This document shows, piece after piece, positions 58,190 through 64,000 of a stretch of 64,000 bases of DNA. Numbering within the stretch: position 1 is the stretch's first letter; every line of letters begins with the position of its first letter. A program made the position numbers and the translations under genes. Below the pieces are notes generated by a model. It ran no database searches. It worked only from the letters and a program-made list of their open reading frames with translations, and was not told the DNA's origin. The stretch lies in NCBI GenBank assembly GCA_009823505.1, contig VZQC01004570.1:725203-789202 (forward strand), in the 5' to 3' direction. The DNA is from Rhizomys pruinosus. Its lineage: Eukaryota; Chordata; Mammalia; Rodentia; Spalacidae.

Positions 58190-58660
58190 CAAATTTTATC
58201 TAAATATGTAATAAAATCCTAATCAGAAGCCTAAGAAGCAATTTTATAGACGCTAACAAATTGGTTTTTATAAAATTATATGGTGGGCCAGACATCATGG
58301 TGAACACCTCTAATCCCAGCACTCAGGAAGCAGAGGCAGGCAGAGCTCTGTGAGATCCAGGTCAGCCTGGTCCTAATAGCAAGTTCCAGGCCAGCCAGGA
58401 CTACACAGAGAGATCCTTTCTCAAAAGAAAAAGACAAATTACATGGAAAGTACAAAAATCCAGAACAGCTGACTTAATACAGAATAAATCAAAGTCATAG
58501 GACTGACTTTAACACTTATTATAAAGTAATCAAGACACACAGATCAATGGAATAGAATAAAGTCCAAAATATACTCAATACAAAAACAGTCAACCGATCT
58601 CTGAAAAAGACACAGTCTGAAACCAATGGAAAAATAGGTTTTCTTCAACAATTGGTGCCA
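58190..58660 (+). mobile_element. Old L1 ORF2 fragment, split by a B1
   Basis: ataaaatcctaatcagaagc before and gacacacagatcaatggaat, gattttc-like and ttcttcaacaattggtgcca after the B1 match conserved L1 ORF2 wording. Confidence 0.75.
58284..58435 (+). mobile_element. B1 SINE nested in old L1
   Basis: gggccagacatcatggtgaa start, ccactcaggaagcag-type body, gatcctttctcaaaagaaaa end. Confidence 0.85.
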
Positions 58661-58687
58661 ACAGCGCATGTATAAAGAGTCTGATAA

Positions 58688-58852
58688 GCCCAATAAAAAG
58701 GCTTAATAATAAAAAAGAAGTATGCTGCTATGTTGCTGAGACTGGTCTTGAACTTAAAAGATCCTTCAACCTCTGCCTCCAAAGTAGTTGGGTCTTGAGT
58801 AAACTGAACTACCAAAATGTACCACCACACCTGCTTAAGAGTATTTTGAATA
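58688..58852 (-). repeat. Local duplication, copy 1 (contains B1/Alu-like text)
   Basis: Shares gcccaataaaaa, gaagtatg(c/t)tgctatgttg, aagtagttgggtcttgagta and tatttt gaa with 59900-60064, including non-SINE flanks. Confidence 0.85.
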
Positions 58853-58917
58853 TCTTACAATCTCCACAAAAACTCATAGTGAATCACAGAACTAAATGGA
58901 AAAATATAGTCATGTGA

Positions 58918-59270
58918 TAGTTAATACTGTGAGTTAGTCAATTTGACAAGATCAATAATCATCATGAAGACAAATCTCTGTGGATGTCTCTGAGGGATTT
59001 TCCAGGCTAGGTTAACTGAGGCGGGAAGACCCACTCTTTATGTGGGTGATACTATTCTATGAGTGGGGTCCTGGAGAGAGTAAGCTGAGCAGCAGCATTC
59101 ATCTTCCTCCTGTTCCGTGACTCTACAGATGTAACATGATTAGCTGCCTAAAGTTCATGCCAACTTGTCTTCCTGGACATGATATGATGAATGTATTCTC
59201 AGTTATGAACCCAAATGAACCCTTCCTTAAGTTGCGTGTGTCTGGTATTTGTTACAGAAAACAGAAAACT
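58918..59270 (+). mobile_element. URR1/MER-like element, old copy
   Basis: gttagtcaatttgacaagat, tgatactattctatgagtgg, agtaagctgagcagcagcat, gaacccaaatgaacccttcc follow the same order as the copies at 27.0 and 33.4 kb. Confidence 0.5.
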
Positions 59271-59477
59271 TTCAGAACATAAACTGAAAATCTAGGTGAC
59301 CTTGAGTTTGCTGGTGAGTTTTCAGACACAGTATCAAAAAGATTAATGCATGAAAGGAAACAAAAAGCTGAATTAGATGATTAAAATAAAAAAATTCCTC
59401 TTCCAAAGACAGAAGAATGAAAAGATGAGTCACAGAATGAGAAATAATATGTGCAAAACACATTTAAAGAGTGTTGT

Positions 59478-59638
59478 TATAGCAGGGCATAGTAATGCAC
59501 ACCTTTAAGTTCACCATTCAGGAGGCAGAAGTAGGTGGATCTCTGTGAGATCCAGGCCAGTCTGGTCTACACAGCGAGTTCCAGGCCAGCTGTGGCTACA
59601 GGAAGACCCTGTCTCAAAAAGACAAAATAAAATAAAAG
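59478..59638 (+). mobile_element. B1 SINE
   Basis: gcagggcatagtaatgcaca start, agaccctgtctcaaaaagac end. Confidence 0.88.
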
Positions 59639-59807
59639 AATGTGTTACCTCCAAAGCATTCTAGGGTTCTGTCCCTCCACAGAAATAATGAATATGTTAC
59701 CAAAGTCTAAGAAATCAACTTTCCTAGAACTCTGTATCCACTCAAAAACTAGCAATAGGGGGAAAGGCTTGTTGAAAGAGCTAGTTGTATTAAGCAAACC
59801 CTGAGGT

Positions 59808-59833
59808 GTTTTGTTTTGTTTTGTTTTGTTTTC
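59808..59833 (+). repeat. (TTTTG)n microsatellite
   Basis: Five consecutive ttttg units. Confidence 0.9.
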
Positions 59834-59899
59834 ACTGTCCATTTACCTTCCCCAACTACCTAGTGGATGAAGAGAACAGAAATTGTAGGCAACTTCTTC

Positions 59900-60064
59900 T
59901 GCCCAATAAAAAAGCTTTAAAAAAAAAAAAAAGAAGTATGTTGCTATGTTGCTCAGACTGGTTTGAACTTAAAATAGCCTCCTACCTCTGCCTACAAAGT
60001 AGTTGGGTCTTGAGTAAACTGGACTACCGAATGTACCACCACACCTGTTTAAGGGTATTTTGAA
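59900..60064 (-). repeat. Local duplication, copy 2
   Basis: Second copy of the unit at 58688-58852, about 1.2 kb away, in the same orientation. Confidence 0.85.
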
Positions 60065-60360
60065 CACTCAAAGCTAACACCATGTACTGAAATGGTAATG
60101 GTAACTGAAAGCCTTCCTCTAAAGTCAGGAACAAGAACAGACCATCCACTTTGGTCACTTCAGCACTGTACTTGAGCTTGAGGTTCTACCTAGGCAAAAC
60201 AGAGAAATAAAGGATATTGAACATGGAAATGAGTTACTAAAATTACCCTTTCCCAAATTATATTAAATAGAGAAAATCTTAATATACAAAAAAAACATAA
60301 ATTTATCAGAACAAATAAAATGACCAAAGGTACAGAAAACAAAAGGTCAAAACAGAAAAG

Positions 60361-60965
60361 CCAGTAAGCCTCAAAGTGTTAAAGATATAGTTATATGACC
60401 CAGGAATTCTAGTCCTAGGTATATACCGAAAGCACTGAGGAAAAAAAACCCCACAACATTCTTGTGTAACAAGAGCATTCAGATTATCCAATGATGTAAA
60501 CTAACTACTTTACATCAGCAGATGAATGGAAAAGCAAAATGTGATGGGTATGTTCTAGGAATGATTCTCCTATGTGTAAAAACAAGGACGAACACGTGGT
60601 AAGTGAAGGAAGCCAGATACATGAATTTTAGAGGAGGCCAAAATCAAAGAGACAGAAAGTAGATTCAAGTTACTACATTCTGGAGTAGAGTAGGGAAAAT
60701 TTGAGACAGGGTCTCCCTGTAGCCCCAGCAGTCCTGGAACTCAATATGTACTTTAAGCTGGCCTTGAAGTCACAGAGATCCACCGGACTCTGCCTCCTAA
60801 ATGCTGAGATTAAAGGCATGCATCACCATGCCCAGTAATTAACTTTTTTTTTTGAAAATGGATGACAATGTTTTCCTATCACTGTGAATGCAATTAATGC
60901 CATTAAACTGTACACCCAAACTTAAAATAATAAATTTTATGTTATATACCTTTCATCACAATTGA
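60361..60965 (+). mobile_element. L1M-type 3' end, split by an antisense B1
   Basis: caggaattctagtcctaggt, atataccgaaagcactgagg, agcagatgaatggaaaagca, agagacagaaagtagattca, then after the B1 gccattaaactgtacaccca, taaattttatgttatatacc: the canonical order of an old L1 3' end. Confidence 0.85.
60698..60838 (-). mobile_element. B1 SINE nested in the L1M, antisense
   Basis: ttgagacagggtctccctgt to catcaccatgcccagtaatt. Confidence 0.9.
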
Positions 60966-61049
60966 CAACAAACAGAAATATATACTACCAACAAACAATC
61001 CAAAAAGGAAATTAAGGGAAGAATTTCATTTATAAAAGCATGCAAACAG

Positions 61050-61743
61050 GAGTGCACAGAGCTTCGATCAGGGGATTTCCCAGGACCACAGGTAGGGGCC
61101 GGGCGCTTCAGCCAGGCAAATTGTTGGATAATTGAATCATTGTCTTGTGTGGCTGTGGGGTAGAGTCCCCCTGCTAGCTGGTATAAAAGGTGGGGCTGTT
61201 GCCACTGTGAGACTTGAGTGCACAGAGCTTAGATCAGAGGATTTCCCAGGACCACCTGAAGCACAGAGTACCAGGGCATGGGCTAAGTGAGGCATCTCCT
61301 CCAGCCCCCCTACCCCCAATGGAATTGCTGAGGGAGCATCCAAGTGTGACCACAATAGTGATTCCCAGGCTCAAGGAAAGGCAATAAATGAAACGGCGAA
61401 TCTGAGACAACTCTAGTCCCTCATCACCAAGCCCTAGAAACAATATAGAGAAACTGGCTTTTAGGAAGCAGAGTGAACACAATGCTCAGCAGGGTACTGA
61501 CTGGGTTATTACCTCCCAGTTTTTGGAGAACCTTCAGAACAGAAAGGGAAGAATGAGTTAGACTTCCAATATATAACCAAAACTGAAAGCCTGAAACCTA
61601 CACAAGTCAACACTCCATAAACAAGGAGAAAACAACAATAACAACAAAAAACAAAAACGAAGGCATCTGAAGGAGGCAAGCTAAGCAAGCCTTCAACACA
61701 GTGAAGAGGCATTTGGGATTCACATCAGAATACAGGCAAATTC
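61050..61743 (+). promoter_or_regulatory. L1 5' UTR/promoter with a partly duplicated segment
   Basis: The motif gagtgcacagagctt(c/a)gatc, then (a/g)ggatttcccaggaccac, occurs at 61050 and 61216 (166 bp apart), like 5'-UTR monomers of rodent L1s. A TATA-like gtataaaagg lies at about 61180. The region leads directly into L1 ORF1. Confidence 0.7.
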
Positions 61744-62904
61744 ATGCCAGGGGCACAAGGAAGGGACAACATGGGAAAGATACAGGATAATTCCACACCA
61801 AGCTCTACCAAACCTGTGGGAGATTCCTACAGTGGGATCTCCCTGGGGGTGGCCCAGGACACAGACCTTAGAGGAACAATTGCAGACATATTCAAAGATA
61901 TCAAAGAATATAAAGAACAAGTCAGAGAACTAAGGAGAAAGAATGAAAAACTCAAGAATGAACCAGAGGGAGAGAAGGACAAACGTCAGAAAGAACTAGA
62001 GGGAGAGAATGACAAACTCCTAAAGGAACTGGAAGCACTGAAAAGATCCCATGCTGAAATAAAAAAGGAAACCAACCAACAAAGCAAGGAGCTACAGAAA
62101 GAGAATGAGAAGCTCCAAAAGGAAGTAGCAATACTAAAGAAATCACAGGATGATATGAAAAAGGAAGTCAAACACTCATCCAATCAAGAGAAAAGGAATG
62201 GAAAAAGCCTGAGAAATAGAATGGAGGAAGCAGAAAAAAGAATATCAAACCTGGAAGATAGCACAGAACAACTAAACAGCTCAAGTAAAGATTAGGAAAA
62301 ATTTAAAAATACACAAAAGTGGAACAACCAGGAATTGTGGGACACTATGAAAAGATCAAACCTCTGTGTCATTGTAATAGAGGATGGAGAAGAATCCCAA
62401 GAGAATGGTATTGATCAGACCTTCAACAGAATAATAGATGAAAATTTCCCCAAACTAAAAAAAGACAAACCCATACAAATACAAGAAGCACATAGAACTC
62501 CAAATACCCAAGATCAGAAAAGAAACTCCCCACACAATATCATAGTTAAAATGCTAGATGCCTAAAACAAAGACAAAATTCTGAAAGCAACAAGACACAA
62601 ACAACAAGTTACATATAAGGGGATACCCATTAGAAATACAACTGACTTTTCAGTGTAAAGTATGAAAGCAAGAACATGGAGTAAAGCATTCCCAGTATTA
62701 AAGGACTATAGATGCCAACCCAGGTTATTATACCCAGCAAATATGTCGATTATAGTTGAAGGAGAGAGAAAAATCTTCCACTGCATAAACAAGATGATAG
62801 AATACATGTCCAGAAAACCAACCCTTCAGAGAATACTTGAAGCAATTCAAAGGACAGAAGAGAGGAGCAACTATCCCCAGGCACCTAGAAAGAGAAATCA
62901 ATAA
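61744..62904 (+). pseudogene. L1 ORF1 (RNA-binding protein), one frame with three premature stops
   Basis: All segments lie in the same frame, so only stop codons break it: TAG at 62293, TAA at 62563 and TAA at 62656. The final stop is 62902-62904. The N-terminal part (to about residue 180) is a long coiled coil rich in K, E, L and Q, containing internally repeated phrases of the type KELEGENDKL. The middle part carries the RRM-type domain region (WDTMKRSNL, then FPKLKKDKPIQIQEAHRTP) and the end the C-terminal domain (YPANMSI, then FHCINKMIEYMSRKPTLQ). ORF1p normally trimerises through the coiled coil and coats L1 RNA. The absence of frameshifts suggests modest age. It is nonfunctional as sequenced. 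Confidence 0.88.
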
Positions 62905-62945
62905 AAGCATAACTGCAGAAGTAGAAACCTAGACTAAAAATGTAA

Positions 62946-64000
62946 ATGGATAATACAGTGAAAGGAAGCAATACACATCTTTCAATTATAGCCTTAAATA
63001 TTAATGGACTAAATTCCCCAATCAAAAGGCAAAGACTAGGAGAATGGATTAAGAAACAGACCCATCTATATGCTATCTACAAGAAACCCATCTCAATCTC
63101 AAGGATAGGCACCAACTTAAGGTGAAAGGATAGAAAAAAATATTCCAAGCAAATGGTACGAAAAAGAACACAGGAGTTGCTATTTTAATATCAGACAAAA
63201 TAGATTTTAATGTAAAAGAAATCAGAAGAGACAAAGAGGGCCATTACATCTTTATCAAAGAAACAATTAACCATGAAGATTTCACAATCATGAATATATA
63301 TGCACCAAACTCTGGTTCACCAAACTTTATAAAGACAATTCTTCAGGACCTCAAGGTACAGATTAACCCCAACACACTCAGAGTAGGGGACTTTAATACC
63401 CCACTGAGCCCTTTGGACAGGTCACCCAAAGAGTAAACAGAGAGACCACTGAACTGAATGTCATGATACACCAAATGGACCTCACAGACATCTACCAAAT
63501 AGTCCACCCAAATACCAGAGAATACACTTTCTACTCAGCAACCCATGGAACATTCTTCAAAACTGACCACATACTGGGATACAGAAAAAAACCTCAACAA
63601 ATACAAAAAGATTGAAATAATTTCATGCATTCTATCATACTGCAGTGCAATAAAATTCAATATCAACACCAGGATAAGCCCTACTATCTACAAGAACATA
63701 TGGAGACTAAACAACACACTCGTGAATAATGAATGGGTCAAAGAAGAAATAAAGAAAGAAATAAAAACATTCCTGGAAGTAAATGGCAATGACAATATGA
63801 CACAAGAAAACCTATGGGATACTTTAAAAGCAGTCCTAAGAGGTAAGTTTATCACCTTGGATGCCTACATTAAAAAAAAAAAAGGGGGCACAAATAAATG
63901 ATCCAACACTGCAGCTAAAAACACTTGAGAGACAACAACAAATGAACCCTAAATGCAACAAACAGGAAGAAATAACAAAAATTAGACCAGAAATCAATGA
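62946..64000 (+). pseudogene. L1 ORF2 5' part (endonuclease domain), frameshifted, cut by window end
   Basis: Starts ATG GAT, about 40 bp after ORF1, and reads SIIALNINGLNSPIKRQRL, the endonuclease N-terminus with its conserved Asn. A frameshift follows before the catalytic-Glu motif (LQETHL readable in another frame at 63077). VGDFNTPLSPLDR (63383) and GTFFKTDHILGYR (63547) are further conserved endonuclease blocks in shifting frames, with a stop in between (SPKE then TAA). The start of the linker to the reverse transcriptase (NNEWVKEEIKKEIKTFLEV and WDTLKAVLRGKFI) lies at 63.7-63.9 kb. The reverse transcriptase is outside the window. The element is dead. Confidence 0.9.

Larger units (their letters stand above)
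55795..58497. other. Right arm of giant inverted repeat (the credible copy)
   Basis: Here the SINEs match consensus and the L1 text is clean, so this arm is taken as the real sequence. It holds unique DNA to about 57.0 kb, then B1, B2, B3, old L1 and another B1. Confidence 0.85.
13330..64000 (-). other. Cdkl5: Probable Cdkl5 intron 3 (continues beyond the window)
   Basis: No further Cdkl5 exon was found above 13329, so the rest of the window is inferred to be one large intron with the Gja6 gene nested on the same strand. Caveat: 52708-55744 looks like an assembly artefact and true sequence may be missing there, so a short exon (exon 3 is about 35 bp) could have been lost. Confidence 0.6.

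Noticed and set aside
52708..58497. Biological palindrome such as an X-linked ampliconic inverted repeat
   Set aside because: True X palindromes have near-identical arms through gene conversion. Here one arm is clean and the other full of indels next to an N.
61952..62183. Minus-strand frames opposite L1 ORF1
   Set aside because: Shadows of the A-rich coiled-coil coding strand.
13330..64000. Cdkl5 exon 3 (35 bp, glycine-loop codons)
   Set aside because: Searched for the reverse complement of the expected coding bases and common synonymous variants by eye. No match with flanking splice sites was found.

Overview
The window is nuclear DNA from a muroid rodent, from the X chromosome by inference. 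It is full of B1, B2, B3, B4 and ID SINEs, L1 LINEs and long GT/CT microsatellites, has no operons, and contains spliced exons. I cannot name the species. The young B2 and B1 copies differ from the mouse and rat consensus sequences I remember. Almost all long open frames apart from the connexin are SINE shadows or low-complexity translations.

Two genes are supported, both on the minus strand. Two short internal coding exons of the X-linked kinase gene Cdkl5 lie at 2228-2364 (137 bp, after the 5' A of a split codon) and 13284-13329 (46 bp, containing the VAIKK ATP-lysine motif). Both have consensus splice sites and matching phases. They match what I know as exons 5 and 4. The DNA between them is intron 4 (about 10.9 kb). 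Everything from 13330 to the window end appears to be intron 3 (at least 50 kb), because exon 3 was not found. Inside that intron, on the same strand, is a complete single-exon connexin gene, Gja6 (connexin 33, 288 aa, 49161-50027).

Layout: 1-2227 is part of Cdkl5 intron 5. 2228-13329 holds the two exons and SINE-rich intron 4. 13330-47760 is SINE/LINE-rich intron with a 170-bp-period tandem array (about 18.18-18.82 kb), a 0.6-kb polypyrimidine tract (22.1-22.7 kb), URR1-like elements (27.0 and 33.4 kb) and several copies of a dispersed rodent repeat (24.3-25.2, 28.5-29.1, 34.2-35.4, 41.3-42.5, 43.7-45.9 kb). 47768-50150 is Gja6 with its candidate 3' and 5' regions. 50.4-52.7 kb is quiet intron. 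52708-58497 is a giant imperfect palindrome. Its left arm (52708-55744) is an error-rich reverse complement of its right arm (55795-58497), and it begins next to the only N in the window. I read the left arm as an assembly or sequencing fold-back artefact, so features in it should not be trusted. 58.5-61.0 kb holds old L1 pieces, a local duplication and SINEs. 61050-64000 is the 5' part of a plus-strand L1 (5' UTR with a duplicated motif, ORF1 in one frame with three stops, start of a frameshifted ORF2), cut by the window end.

The two genes are not a functional unit. Cdkl5 is a serine/threonine kinase of neurons and other tissues, and Gja6 is a testis connexin reported to inhibit gap-junction coupling. 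Their nesting is the main genomic relationship. The most valuable observations are the nested connexin, its Cx43-like leader and abrupt C-terminus, the fold-back artefact, the B2 subfamily with an internal 17-bp repeat, and the 170-bp tandem array.
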